A DNA stretch of 64,000 nt from Costus lasius (GCA_027563935.2 JANVAS020000203.1:6758001-6822000), one strand, 5' to 3'; shown: positions 36,214 to 48,851, counted from the first letter of the stretch. Numbers and translations: made by a program. The notes: generated from the letters alone by a model not told the origin.

Positions 36214-37373
36214 TTATTTTCCTCTCCTCCTTCGTCTCTTCCTCTTCTTCTTCACTGCTCTTTCCTGAGATTCTTTATTAGCACACTCAGAAGATGTATC
36301 AGTTTCAAAATCAGAAGGTTCATCAATTAAACTATGCATGTCACAAACAACATCATCATTAATTGTTTTTATGCTACAACATATCCCTGAGTGTGATGCC
36401 TTTTTTAAAGAATCAGTCAAATCAAATTCAATTATATCACCACAAATATCAAAAGTCAATTTTCCCTTTCTTACATCAATGAGTGCTCCAGATGTAGCCA
36501 AGAAAGGTCTACCAAGTATAATAGGGTTTTTCAAATTTTCTTCCATCTCTAAAACTATAAAATCAGCAAGTATGAAAAACTTACCAATTTGTACAGGAAT
36601 ATTTTCTAATATACCAACCAGATGCTTTATTGATGAGTCAGCGAGTTGCAAAGTCATTGAGGTTGGTTTGGGCTCTCCAACATCCAGTTTCCTATAAAGA
36701 GAATAATGTATTAGACTAACACTTGCACCGAGGTCACATAAGGCTCGGTCAAAAGCCATATCTCCAATAGAACAAGGTATAGAAAAACTACCTGGATCCT
36801 TTAGCTTAGGGGGCAATTTATTCTGTATGATAGCACTACATTCCTCAGTAAGTGCTACAGTACCATGATCATCAATCTTTCTCTTATTAAACAAAATCTC
36901 TCTCAAAAATTTTGCATAAGTTGGCATTTGAGTCAAAATTTCAGTAAATGGAACATTAATATAAAGTATTTTAAGAACATCAAGAAACATGCCAAATTGT
37001 TTGTCAAGTTTAGCTTGCACCAACCTCTGAGGAAAGGGTACAGGTGGCCTATAGGGTGTTGATGAACTAGGTTTAGAATCATCAACCTTACATGGCAATT
37101 CACCTTTAGGTTTATCACCCTTGTGAGGTGACAAACTAGTTTGGGACTGCTCATGTGTAGGTTGTGATTCCAACACAGGTTCACTGCTAGTTCAAGTCTT
37201 GGTTCTACCTTATCATCATCATCGAGAGATTCCCGAGGATCTTCCAGTTGTTTCCCACTCCTAGTTATGATAGCATTGCAATATTCCCTAGGGTTAGGTT
37301 CAGGTTTGGTAGGTAATTTTCCTAGGGGTCTAGATGAAGTGCTAGCTTGCTGGGCAATTTGTGTTACTAGCAT
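36214..37373 (-). pseudogene. Athila internal region 1: protease domain and basic tail
   Basis: The frame 37176-36214 (320 codons) encodes a retroviral-type aspartic protease with the active-site block CDLGASVSLI and the flap-side ILGRPFLATSGA block, ending in a very basic tail (KKKRKRRRRRGK) and a stop. In a related element the protease cuts Gag. Upstream residues (TRSGKQLEDPRE, FPQRLVQAKLDKQF) link it to gag, but the frame shifts near 37180-37200, so gag and protease are no longer continuous. About 50 residues near the start of this frame have no counterpart in internal region 2. Pol beyond protease is absent. Confidence 0.82.
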
Positions 37374-37412
37374 TTTGCTGTGGGCAACAATACCATCTAG
37401 TCTAGCATTAAT

Positions 37413-38679
37413 CTATGTAAAATTCTCGTTGGCATCATTATTATGTTTTTTCTGAAAACCCATAAATTGTGTAAACATCTCTTCTAGAGTGGGTTTCTGG
37501 GGTTGGTCCTGGGTTTGAGATCTTTGTTGGAATCCCCTATTTTCATTCTGCCTATTATCATGATTAATGCTCCTCCATGAAAGGTTAGGGTGATTCCTCC
37601 ATCCAGGATTATAGGTATTAGAGTAGGGGTCATTAGATCTACTTTGATTGTAATCCCCCACTGCATTCATTTGTTTCACACCCCTATCAACAACAATCTT
37701 ACACTCTTCAGCACAGTGCCCATGATTTCCACAAATTTGACATGTAACAGAGGAAACAACATGATTTTGCATTTGAAACGTATCAAAACGATTGCACAGA
37801 GAATCTACCTTCTCAGCCAATGTGCTCCAGCAATCATTATCAGTCTTACCATGTGGAGGGTGATAAAGAACTCCCCTCTCAGTAGTCCACTGGTTATGAT
37901 TCAGTGCCATTTCCTCAATCAATGTATAGGCTTCTTCCATGGTCTTGTTCATCAGGGCTCCACCTGCAGCAGCATCAACAATAAGTCGGGTGTTATAAAG
38001 AAGACCATGATAAAAAGTCTGAATCAAAACCCATTTCTCTAAGCCATGGTGAGGACACTTCCGTTGCAAGTCGTTAAATCGCTCTCATGCTTCACTCAAA
38101 GACTCTCCATCCTTTTGTGCAAAATTTGTAATTTGATTTCTCAGTTGGATGGTCTTGCTAGGCGGGAAGTATTTCATCAAAAATGTGTTAGAAAGCTGAT
38201 CCCAAGTAGTGAAGGTCCCTGATGGCTGTGAATGAAGCCAATCGCGTGCTCGGTTCCTAAGGGAAAAAGGAAACAATCTCAATTTTAGTGCATCATCAGA
38301 AACACCATTAATTTTGATTGTATCACATAATTCAAGAAAAATAGATAGATGGATATTAGGATCTTCAAGAGGTGCTCCTCCATATTGGTTTTGTTGAATC
38401 ATAGATAGGAAGTTTGATTTTGAAATTGTTCGCATCAATGGCCGCCCTGGTGACAATAGAGTGAATTCCCTGTGAATTAGGGGCAGCATAGTCGCGTAAA
38501 GATCTTCTCTCGTTATTCACCATATCCAAAATATCTTCTTGTATCTCCTGTGATGTTTCTTGTAAATCTTCTTCCAGTCTTAACTTTTTGTGCACTCTAA
38601 GGGTTTTGTTAATTTCAGGATCCAATGGAACAAGCGGTCCTGACCTAAGACTCCTGCACATGCAAAGTAGGTAGATCAA
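37413..38679 (-). pseudogene. gag: Athila internal region 1: gag, broken
   Basis: Gag pieces lie in frames 38679-38365, 38489-38085 and 38069-37413. Blocks in order are PLVPLDPEI, SLRDYAAP, IQQNQYGGAPLEDP, RLFPFSLRNRARDWLHS, TFTTWDQLSNTFLMKYFPP and a zinc knuckle CQICGNHGHCAEEC. Compared with internal region 2, five bases are missing near 38420, and a Trp codon has become TGA at about 38085-38087 (LSEA-stop-ERFNDLQ). Both breaks would stop translation early. The primer site lies at 38795-38810. Confidence 0.85.
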
Positions 38680-38794
38680 GTGATTTCAAGAAAAATAGAA
38701 AATAAATAGTAAGTAAATAAATAACAAAAAAATAGTAAATAAAAACCTAGTCTAGAAATACTCTCAATATCTTTAATATCAACAAAAACAAGGT

Positions 38795-38810
38795 CCCGAC
38801 AATGGCGCCA
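38795..38810 (-). promoter_or_regulatory. Primer-binding site of internal region 1, one base short
   Basis: Minus strand TGGCGCCATTGTCGGG, next to the middle LTR. It differs from the site at 44777-44793, which reads TGGCGCCATTGCCGGGG. Confidence 0.75.
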
Positions 38811-38816
38811 AAAACT

Positions 38817-40762
38817 TGTTATGTTCATAAGTCCACGGATACTCGAAGTAATAAAATAGATATCGAACCACAGAGACCTTGTAGCTAAGTACTGAATAAT
38901 TGATTTATTGCTAGCTAGGCAATCAAAAAATAGTGAATCAAACTATCGAAAAGAACACGGAGAAAATATCAGAGAAAGGATCGGGACTAGGGGTTCATCT
39001 ACTTTAATTTCTAATGGCTAGATTAAGATAAGTGTCTGTCAATCCAATTTTATCATGATAAAGGTATAGTTTACCTCATAAATAAATTGTTTCGCTCTCA
39101 CGCAAACAGTCGTACAAAGAACTGATCTCCACTCTCGTGCAAGACCTATTCAATGTTGAAAATAGGTAAACCATCAACTAAGAACTCAAGGATCACTCTC
39201 GTGCATCCGAGTTCTAAAGTTGACAACCTCAAGTGGAAACTCAAGATCACTCTCGTGCATTAGAGTCTCAACACAAGTTTTACTCAAGGTTCTCTGACGA
39301 CTCGATACTCAATCTCTTATAGCATCAAATCAAGTCTAAAATATTAACTCAATTCAAAGAATCATAAAATCAACAAGGCATTAAATTTCTCTAAGAATTA
39401 GAATTCGAAGAACAACCTAATCTCTTACGATAATTCCAAACTCGATAATTCCTAGGGTTCCGAAATTCAAGCAATCAACTTCTCAGTCTATTTTGTAAAA
39501 TTCTAAAACATGCTGATATTTATAAAACTAAGGAGAATTAAAGAGCAATTAATCACAAAAGTAAAATTATCACAATAAAATTAGTTTGACAAAATTAGGG
39601 TTTTCTAGTCATTAAGAAACAAAGAGATTACACCCCCAAGTCCCAAAGAAAGATTAAGCTACCATGATGAAGGAATTACAATAAAACATATTTCTGTATG
39701 AATAGGAATCAAAAAGAGGAGAAAAGAGTTACAAAATAGTGCTGTAATGAAATTATAGCACCATAATCGCTTAGAACAATGCTGTCACCGCTGTTTCGTT
39801 GATTTCTCCTCCAATCGGAATCCTTTTGCTTTGAAACATCAAATGCAAGTTCTCCTTCACTAGGCGAAGCTCTCTGTTAAATTTTGTGGCCGGAGGTGGT
39901 CTATCGGCTGAGAACTGATGAACCCTAGCAAATCCACCCCCCTGGATTACTCCCCCAATACTCGATAAAAATCCTCCCTTCCACTTCGTTCGTCTTCGGC
40001 TCTTAAAGACGAGTTCGCTGCAGCTTTTGGATCCCAATTTAGCCTCCTAAATCACTGGAAATCGTGTTTCCAATGAATCCGCAGAAAACTCAGGAATTTG
40101 GGTTCGAAAATACGGTACCGTATGCGGAATACGGCAGTGCCGTATTTCTTTCTGTGAAATCCGGGCAGAAAACACGGCACCGTGTATTTTCCCATGGCAG
40201 TGCCGTATTTGTGCCAAAACATCTCTGGTCAAAATCGATGGAAAATACGGTACCGTGATAAAATTGGAGTGAAATACGATAGTGCCGTATTTCTGCTGAA
40301 ACTTTCTGTTCTGGATCGCCAAATATTATGGTACTGTGTACTTGTACACGGCCGTGCCGTTTTCTCGCTTAGGTCTTCTGGATGAAATCAGCACAAAATA
40401 TGGTACCGTGAAAGTTCTGGGGCAAAATACGGTAGTGCCATATTTTAGTCTAGTTGAAAGCGGTGAAATACGATACCGTGTAGATTTACACGGCAGTGCC
40501 GTATTTTTGTCAGGAGCATCATTTTGACTTGAAATTTGATGGGGAGACTTCTCTTCATGGTTAGAACTCATTCATGCATTTGCATTGCTTGAAAACTGGT
40601 GAAAAATATGTCTTTTTGCCTGAAATTGATTAAAAACCAAAGATGGTGAAGATTCCGAAGCTTTTGGCAAGAAAGGTATAAAAACAAAGCAAGAGAATAA
40701 GCTTACGACTTAAAAAGACTACTAATTAAGTATGAAAAACACTATGAAATTTGGAGTCATCA
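38817..40762 (-). repeat. Athila array, middle LTR (shared)
   Basis: 1946 bases from TGTTATGTTC to GAGTCATCA. It serves as 5' LTR for internal region 1 and 3' LTR for internal region 2. The first ~1.2 kb and the last ~200 bases closely match the outer LTRs, but the palindrome block (about 40050-40530) is clearly different from theirs. Confidence 0.88.
40111..40510. repeat. Palindrome-pair tandem repeat in middle array LTR
   Basis: Six units begin at 40111, 40173, 40246, 40327, 40399 and 40469. Each has a TACGGTACCGTG-like and an ACGGCAGTGCCGT-like palindrome. This array is better preserved than those of the outer LTRs. Confidence 0.85.
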
Positions 40763-42242
40763 AACACATAATGCTCAAACTTTGCTTGTCCTCAAGCAAA
40801 TAAAGAAATCAATACCAAAAAAAATAAATTTTCACATGACAAATAAATTTCTAGACTATAATCATCCATAGAAAATTTCATTAATCCCACACAAAATTTC
40901 CAAGTAGATACATCATCCTTTGAAATTAATCTTTAAGACTCAAGAGTTCATCGAATAAAATTTCGCAATATGCATAGTAATAGAATTTCAACCACATGAA
41001 TTAATCTTGTTTTTGAGATTTTCATCCAATATGTTTTTGTTTACAGGAATAGGATCTCCAAATCTTTTTCCACTCAAATATTTTTTTTATTTGTCCTTGA
41101 CATTCTCTAAATCGTTTACCACCCTTTTTCCGATGACGAATTTAGAGTATGTTGGTCACATAACGACACATAATAGAACTCATATCTCATAGGTAGAAAA
41201 AATTTTCTTGAGACAGAGGAGTCAATGTCAAAGGAACTCTCTCTTGGCATGCATCTACATAGATACACACTTTTGCAATAAACTTCAACTCTTGTCTTAG
41301 GTACCATTGTGAACACAATGCCAATAAGAGGAGCTATTCTTTTTCTTTTTGTGGACTTCAACCCATGTCTTTAGGTCCCACTGTTAATTTTATACAGTGC
41401 CAAATAGGGGAGTCATTCTTTCTCCTAGATTTGGATTTCTTTTTCCCAACAAATAACATAAAAGATTACAAAGATTAACTAGATTAATCACTTGATATCA
41501 ACTCAATAACATGTGCAAATATGCTCATTTTATTAAAAAGAATTATTTCACTTCAGGATTGCATTCACTAAACAATGCAATTACCTAGAATTTCATGCAT
41601 CAATTAATGAAGAATTTCCAACAAATAGATTATATCAGAGAAATAAATTCAACATATAAAATCTATCTCCAATTTATAGAAATTGATATGCATGATGATT
41701 CATTAAAAATTTTGGCATGGTGTTTGTAGTATTTTCAGAAAAATCCTTCTACACATCATCATCATATTATGTCAACACAACCAAATCGAAATATCTATCA
41801 ATTAAATTAAAAGGCGAGGATCCATGGCATGTCAGCAGAAGAAGTTTGAAGTATTCATCTTCCATTTGAACACATGGATTATCAAAAAAATATAAAGGAT
41901 GGAATGCAAATAAGTAGGATGAAAATACTCACAGAGGTCTATTAATATGTGTTAGATCCAATCATCCTCTGTGTCTTCGGGTTCGAACCACTAGAGTTTT
42001 TTTTTTTAAGAGTTAATTTTCACCTACAGGAAGAAAAGAAAAATTAGTGCTAGGTAAAAAATATAAAGACAAAAATAAAGTAAAAGAATAAGCTAGAGTA
42101 AAAGTGCTTGGGTTGCCTCCCAAGAAGCGCTAATTTTTTGTCATTAGCTTGACCATTCAACACTCAGATTGGATCGTGCCTGTGTGTTTGGTCGCCATCC
42201 GGATTTCTCTATGTCTCGTTCAGGGTTCTCAAGAACATAAGG
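40763..42242 (-). other. Athila internal region 2, untranslated 3' part
   Basis: About 1.48 kb, collinear with 34685-36213, including the hairpin CTTGGG/CCCAAG at 42107-42124. No pol motifs were seen. The A/T-rich composition and the T run at 41999-42008 are unremarkable. Confidence 0.75.
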
Positions 42243-44671
42243 CTAAGACTTAAAATAGTGTCTAAATTTACTTATGAGCCTTTTTCCTTTCTCAAGCAAC
42301 TTTGATTTTCCTCTTCTCCTTCGTCTCTTCCTCTTCTTCTTTGCTGCCCCTTCCTGAAATTCTTTATTAGCACACTCAGAAAATGTATCAGTTTCAAATT
42401 CAAAAGGTTCATCAAATGAACTATGCATGTCACAAACAACCTCATCATCAATTACTTCTATGCTACAACATGTCCCTGAGTGTGATGCCTTTTTTAAAGA
42501 ATCAATTAAATCAAATTCAATTTTTTCGCCACAAATATCAAAAGTCAATTTTCCTTTTCTAACATCAACTAATGCACCATATGTAGCCAAGAAAGGTCTA
42601 CCAAGTATAATAGGGTTTTTCAAATTTTCTTCCATCTCTAAAACTATAAAATCAGTAGGTATGAAAAACTTACAAATTTGTACAGGAATATTTTCTAATA
42701 TACCAATTGATGAGTCGGCGAGTTGCAAAGTCATTGAAGTTGGTTTGAGCTCTCCAACATCTAGTTTCCTGTAAAGAGAATAAGGTATTAGACTAACACT
42801 TGCACTGAGGTCACATAAGGCTCGGTCAAAAGCCATATCTCCAATAGAAACAGGAACAGAGAAACTACCTAGATCTTTTAGCTTAGGTGGCAATTTATTT
42901 TGTATGATAGCACTACATTCCTCAGTGAGTGCTACAGTACCATGATCCTCAATCTTTCTCTTGTTAGATAAAATCTCTTTCAGAAATTTTGCATAAGATG
43001 GCATTTGAGTCAAAACTTCAGTAAATGGAACATTAATATAAAGTTTTTTAAGAACATCTAAAAATTTGCCAAACTGTTTATCTAACTTTGTTTGAACAAT
43101 CCTTTGGGGAAAAGGAATAGGTGGCCTATAGGGTGGTGGTGAATTAGTTTTAGAATTATCTAAAACTGGTTCACTCCTAAATTCAACTCTGGGCTCTACG
43201 CCATCATCATCAAGAGACTCCCTAGGATCATCCAATTGTTTTCCACTTCTAGTTATGACAGCATTGCAATATTCCCTAGGGTTGGGTTCAGGTTTGGCAG
43301 GTAATTTTCCTAGGGGTCTAGATGAAGTGCTAGCTTGCTGGGCAATTTGTGTCTCTAACATCTTACTGTGGGCAACAATACCATCTAGTCTAGCATTAAT
43401 CTGTCTAAAATTTTTGTTGGCATCATCATTATGTTTTTTCTGAAAACCCATAAATTGTGTAAACATCTCTTCTAGAGTGGCTTTCTGGGGTTGGTCCTGG
43501 GTTTGAGATCTTTCTTGGAATCCCCTATTTTCATTCTGCCTATTATCATGATTATTGCTCCTCCACGAAAGGTTAGGGTGGTTCCTCCATCCAGAATTAT
43601 AGGTATTAGAGTAGGGGTCATTAGATCTACTCTGATTGTAATCCCCCACTGCATTCACTTGTTCCTCACCCCTATCAACAACAATCTTACACTCTTCAAC
43701 ACAGTGCCCATGATTTCCTTAAATTTGACATGTAATAGAAGAAACAACAGCAGTTTGCATTTGGAAGGTATCAAAACGATTGCATAAAGAGTCTACCTTC
43801 TCAACCAATGTGCGCCAGGTATCACTATCAGTCTTACCATGTGGAGGGCGGTCTTTACTCCTCTCTCTATTGTCTATTGATAATGATTTAAAGCCATCTC
43901 TTGTATCAATGCATATGCTTCTTCCATGGTCTTGTTCATCAGGGCTCCACCTGCAGCAGCATCAACAGTAAGTCGGGTGTTATAAAGAAGACCATAATAA
44001 AAAGTCTGAATCAAAACCCATTTCTCTAAGCCATGATGAGGACACTTCCGTTGCAGGTCGTTAAATCGCTCCCATCCTTCACTCAAAGACTCTCCATCCT
44101 TTTGTGCAAAATTTGTAATTTGATTCCTCAGTTGGATGGTCTTGCTAGGTGGGAAGTATTTCATCAGAAATGTATTAGAAAGCTGATCCCAAGTAGTGAA
44201 CGTCCCTGACGGCTGTGAATGAAGCCAATTGCGTGCTCGGTTCCTAAGGGAAAAAGGAAACAATCTCAATTTTAGTGCATTATCAGAAACACCATTAATT
44301 TTGATTGTATCATATAATTCAAGAAAAAGAGATAGATGGATATTAGGATCCTCAAGAGGTGCTCCTCCAAACTGGTTTTGTTGGATCATAGACAAGAACA
44401 CTTGTTTGATCTCAAAATTGTTCACATCAATGGCTGGTCTGGTGACACTAGAGTGAATTCCCTGTGAATTAGGGGCAGCATAGTCGTGCAAAGATCTTCT
44501 CTCGTTATTCGCCATATCCAAAATTTCTTCTTGTATCTCCTGTGATGTTTCTTGTAAATCTTCTTCTACTCTTAACTTCCTGCACACTCTAAGGGTTTTT
44601 TTAATTTCAGGATCCAATGGAACAAGCGGTCCTGACCTAAGAATCTTGCGCATGCAAAGTAGGTAGATCAA
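42243..44671 (-). pseudogene. gag: Athila internal region 2: gag and protease, broken in the middle
   Basis: Gag (44671-43874) holds the SLHDYAAP, IQQNQFGGAPLEDP, LFPFSLRNRARNWLHS and KYFPPSKTIQLRNQI blocks without interruption, then hits TAG where region 1 has Trp, followed by a frameshift. At the zinc knuckle the second Cys codon reads TAA (about 43721). The frame 43658-42243 (471 codons) continues with a Asn/Arg-rich linker, FPQRIVQTKLDKQF, the protease and a basic tail (KKKRKRRRRRGK). The active-site block here is CDLSASVSLI: Gly of the usual D-L-G-A is replaced by Ser, which would probably inactivate the enzyme. No RT, RNase H or integrase follows. Confidence 0.88.
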
Positions 44672-44776
44672 GTGATTTCAAGAAAACAGAAAATAAAAGT
44701 AAGTAAATAAAAAATAGTAAATAAAAACCTAGTCTATAAATACTCTCAATATCTTCAATATCAACAAAAACAAGGT

Positions 44777-44793
44777 CCCCGGCAATGGCGCCA
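44777..44793 (-). promoter_or_regulatory. Primer-binding site of internal region 2 (tRNA-Asp type)
   Basis: Minus strand TGGCGCCATTGCCGGGG, next to the right LTR. Confidence 0.85.
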
Positions 44794-44799
44794 AAAACT

Positions 44800-46657
44800 T
44801 GTTGTGTCCGCAAGTGCACGGATACTCGAAGTAATAAAATAGATATTGAACCACAGAGACCTTGTTGCTAAGTACTGAATAATTGATTTCTTGCTAGCTA
44901 GGCAATCGAAAAATAGTGAATCAAACTATTGAAAAGAACATAGAGAAAATATCAGAGAAGGGATCGGGACTAGGGGTTCCTCTACTTTAATTTCTAATGG
45001 CTAGATTAAGATAAGTGTTTGTCAATCCAATTTTACCATGATAAAGGTATAGTTTACCTCATAAATAAATTGTTTCGCTCTCGCGCAAACAATCGCACAA
45101 ACAATCGATCTTCACTCTCGTGCAAGATCTATTCAATGCTGAAAATAAGTAAACCATCAACTAAGAACTCAAGGATCACTCTCGTGCATCCGAATTCTAA
45201 ATTGATAACCTCAAGTGGAAACTCAAAGATCACTCTCGTGCATCTGAGTCTCAACACAAGTTTTACTCAAGGTTTTCTGATGACTCAATACTCAATCTCT
45301 TGCAGCATCGAATCAAGTCTAAAATATTAACTCAATCCAATGAATCATAAAATCAACAAGGCATTAAAAGTATCAAAGAATTAGAATTCGAAGAACAACC
45401 TAATCTCTTACGATAGTTCAAAACTCGATAATTCCTAGGGTTCTGAATTTCAAGCAATCAACTTCTCAGTCTATTTCGCAAAATTATAAATCATGCTGAT
45501 ATCAAGATGCAAAGAAGAATTGAAGAACAATCAATCACAAAAGTAAAATTATCACAATAAAATTAGTTTGACAAAATTAGGGTTTTCTAGTCATTAAGAA
45601 ACAAAGAGATTACACCCCCATGTCCCAAAGAATGATTAAGCTACCATGATGAAGGAATAACAAAAAAACATGTTTCTGTATGAATAGGAATCGAAAAGAA
45701 GATGAGAAGAGTTACAAAACAGTGCTGTAATGAAATTACAGCACCATAATTGCCTAGAACAGCACTATCACTGTTGTTTCATTGATTTCTCCTTCACCAG
45801 GCAAAGCTCTCTGTCAAATTTCGTGGCCGGAGGTGGTATGTAGGCTGAGAACTGGCGAACCCTAGAAATTCCGCCCCTCTGTCAATTGCTCCCTCAATAC
45901 TGAATAAAAATTCATCATTTTACTTTGTGTGTCTTCTCCTCCTAAAAAAGAGTCCGCAGCATCTTTCAGATCTCAATTTGGAGGTCTAGATCAAAAGATA
46001 TGGTCCATGCAAGTTTTGGGCCCGTAAAAATCACGTTTTTGAATGGAAATTACGGCCGTAAAATATTTTACGGCAGTGCCGTATTTTGGTTATGTGAACC
46101 CTATGTCAAAATTATGGCCCATAAAATTCTTCTCAACCATGCCATAAAATTGGACGAGTTCTCGGGTCTGCATCGCCTGGGAAATACGGCACGTGGAATG
46201 GTTTACGGCAGTACCGTAATTTCGGCAAGTGTCTATGTTCTAAAGCGATCCAAATTACGGCAGTGTAATGCTTTACGGAGGTGCCATAAAATCAAGACAA
46301 TTCTCTGATTTGCAAATCCACCAAAATATGGTAGGTCCTCTGGTATTACGGTATTGTACCATAATACGGTACCGTAATATATATTAAGGCACTACCGTAT
46401 TTTGGTCTTTAGCTCTGATTTGCGTCAAATTTGTTATGTGGACTCCTCTTGATGATGGTAACTCTTCCATGTTTTTGATTTTGCTCGAAAATTCCTCAAA
46501 ATAGTGCCTTTTTACTTGAAATTGATCAAAAACCAAAGATGGTGTAGATTCCGAAGCATTTGGTAAAAAAGGTATAAAAACAAAACAAAAAAGTAAGATT
46601 ATGGTTCAAAAGACTACCAAATAAGTATGAAAAACACTATGAAATTTAGAGTCATTA
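44800..46657 (-). repeat. Athila array, right (5') LTR
   Basis: 1858 bases from TGTTGTGTCC to GAGTCATTA (terminal CA mutated to TA). It is closer to the left LTR than to the middle one in the palindrome block, with units at 46050, 46113, 46185, 46256 and 46327. Confidence 0.88.
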
Positions 46658-46686
46658 GCCTTACGTCCCACGAGGGGGGGATGTAC

Positions 46687-46924
46687 TGCACAAGGTGACG
46701 CATAATTCTTGAGGTAGGCACGCCGGCCAATTGGAACTTGGAAATTCCCCTTCTCAAGACCGTTCACATATAAAAAAAATCTAGTCAAGAGTTTTAACTA
46801 GACCGTGCACAAGGTGACGCATAATTCTTGAGGTAGGCACTCTTGAGGTCTAGAGATTTCATAATGTGAACCACCACATATGAAAAAAATCTAGTCAAGT
46901 ATGACCTAACCATTATACCCAGGG
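46687..46924. repeat. ~119-bp direct duplication in copia-B leader
   Basis: A ~35-base segment starting TGCACAAGGTGACGC occurs at 46687 and 46806. The AAAAAAATCTAGTCAAG stretch is repeated at the same offset, so the unit is about 119 bases. Confidence 0.75.
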
Positions 46925-48851
46925 CTAACAATTTCCTTGCGAAAGGAGCGTCCAGAGTTTTAACTAGACTGGGAAAATTATTATCACCACAGGCCTCCTG
47001 AAGATAGATGAGTGTATACCACGAGGGTGGGAAACAGTGCACAGCACCATCAATCGATAGTTTGACGAGGGTTACGCATTAGAAGGCTAAGGAACGAGAC
47101 TTGATATAATATAGTGAGGATTTTTGTGGTCTCGGCACCATAAATTTTTATCTTATTCTACCAATACAGGCATGAAATCCTATGGTGGAATAAAACCAAA
47201 ATCAGTAAAGGCATGGAAGAGCAAAAACATAAAATATGATGTGATCAAAGCCCATAACTCGGGTAATAAGCCCCTAAACCTAGTCCTAGCCACCTAGCAC
47301 TACCAAGGGCTATGAGCCATGGGCTCATGCCAACAAGCCCTTAGCTCATCCCTGAGTGCCCTAAGGGCCCTGCTCCCAAGCCCCAAAGTGCGCTACCTAG
47401 GTCTTCTGCTCCATGGGTCAGCTCGTGAACCCTAAAGACACCATCCAGGCAACCCTAGATCCTCTTTATGTTCGGCTAGCCCGAGTCTTCTCCATGAGCC
47501 AGCTTGCAAATCCTAGGATTCAGCCAACTCAGATCTCTTCTTGGAAGCTAGCTCACAAACCTCAGACGCCTTCCGGGGTTCAGCCAATCATCCATGCGCC
47601 ACCTTCACTAGGTATCTCACCTCTTTGCTTGATACACCACATCCCTTGCAAGTTGCGCCACCTAAAGGTGCGCCCCCTTTGCTTGGACGTGCCATCAAGC
47701 ATCCTTGGTGCTCAATCTTCCTTCATTAGCCCATCATCTTAAGAAGCATCCAAATGACCTTCAAGTTCTTGGCTAATGATAGAAGATCAGCCCCTCTGCA
47801 AACATGGAGCGCCAATCCTCTTCCTCAACCCTTGAACCTCAATATGCGCCACCTAGGAAAACTAGGATGCATCATGGTTCGGTTAAGGAATAAGATCAGC
47901 CCCCTTAGGTTGCTTTTCCTTCATCATCAGCCCTTGAACCCATGCATGCGCCACTAGAAGACCCAAAGGCCATGAGGGTTCGATTGAGGATGAAGGTCAG
48001 CCCCCTTACTTAACTAGGTTGCATCATTTCCTTATCCATCCATCATCCCTTAAGTGAACCAACTAGGTAACCCTAGAAACCACTCAAGGTTAGGTCAAAT
48101 AAAGGGGATGCTCTACCTTAGGAGGTGAGGTGTGCCAACCCTAACCCAAGCCACCACCCCCTTTGATGCGCCCCTTGGTTTAACCCTAGAAGCCACCCTA
48201 GGGTTTGGCTAGGTCATGGGTGGCGTCACATAGAGAGAAGCACGAGGGAGAGAGAAAGAAAATGTCGCGATGTCTTCAAAGCCTTCGACTTAAATTACAA
48301 TGCAGTTTGAATTGAAATACAAAATTAAAAGACGGCACACAGGCCTCACATTGATACATCACAGGCGTGGCAGTAGGGCTTGACTATGATTACAACATAA
48401 ATGCACAAAATAAATTACTCATGCTTTTCTACATGCTATGCAAAAACCAAATAGTAATCACTTTTAGTTTTTCATAAACTTTTTTCTAAATTTTTCAACA
48501 ACTCCTCATGACCTATTCTTTGTGTTTTGTCCCTCATAGGAGTCTACAAAGGGTAGCCACCCCTTGCAATCCTTACCCCATAGAGATTATGGTAATCACC
48601 CAGTCCATGCCCCGCATAATCTCCTATGGGTCTTGTGCCATGGGTCTATCCCATGAGCATAATGAGGGAAATTCCTTCCACATTAGGGTCTATCCCATAT
48701 GTGAAGAAAATCAAAAAAAAGAAAGACATAGGAGGCAAAAAATTCATAAATTAATTTTCAACAGAAAATTCATGGCATAAAATTTTCGAAAACAATTTTC
48801 ATGACATTGGGTTGCATATGTAGAAAATACACCTACGGGCCTCATAAGATC

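Larger units (their letters stand above)
32776..46657 (-). mobile_element. Athila-type array: three LTRs, two gag-protease internal regions
   Basis: LTRs at 32776-34684, 38817-40762 and 44800-46657 alternate with internal regions 34685-38816 and 40763-44799, all minus strand. GCCTT flanks only the outside (32771-32775 and 46658-46662), and host leader sequence resumes across it. Both internal regions have a primer site, Gag and protease but no RT, RNase H or integrase. Outer ends show transitions (TG to TA at the left, CA to TA at the right). This is not an ordinary LTR element; recombination between LTRs of two related copies fits best. Confidence 0.88.

Noticed and set aside
32776..46657. 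TTTAT as target duplication of the Athila array
   Set aside because: Using TGTGTCC as the LTR start gave no matching right flank. Taking TGTTG/ATCA ends, as in sister LTRs, gives a perfect GCCTT pair.
47413..47742. Pro-rich plus-strand frames
   Set aside because: They are antisense to the copia-B leader with no family match; C-rich low-complexity sequence explains them.
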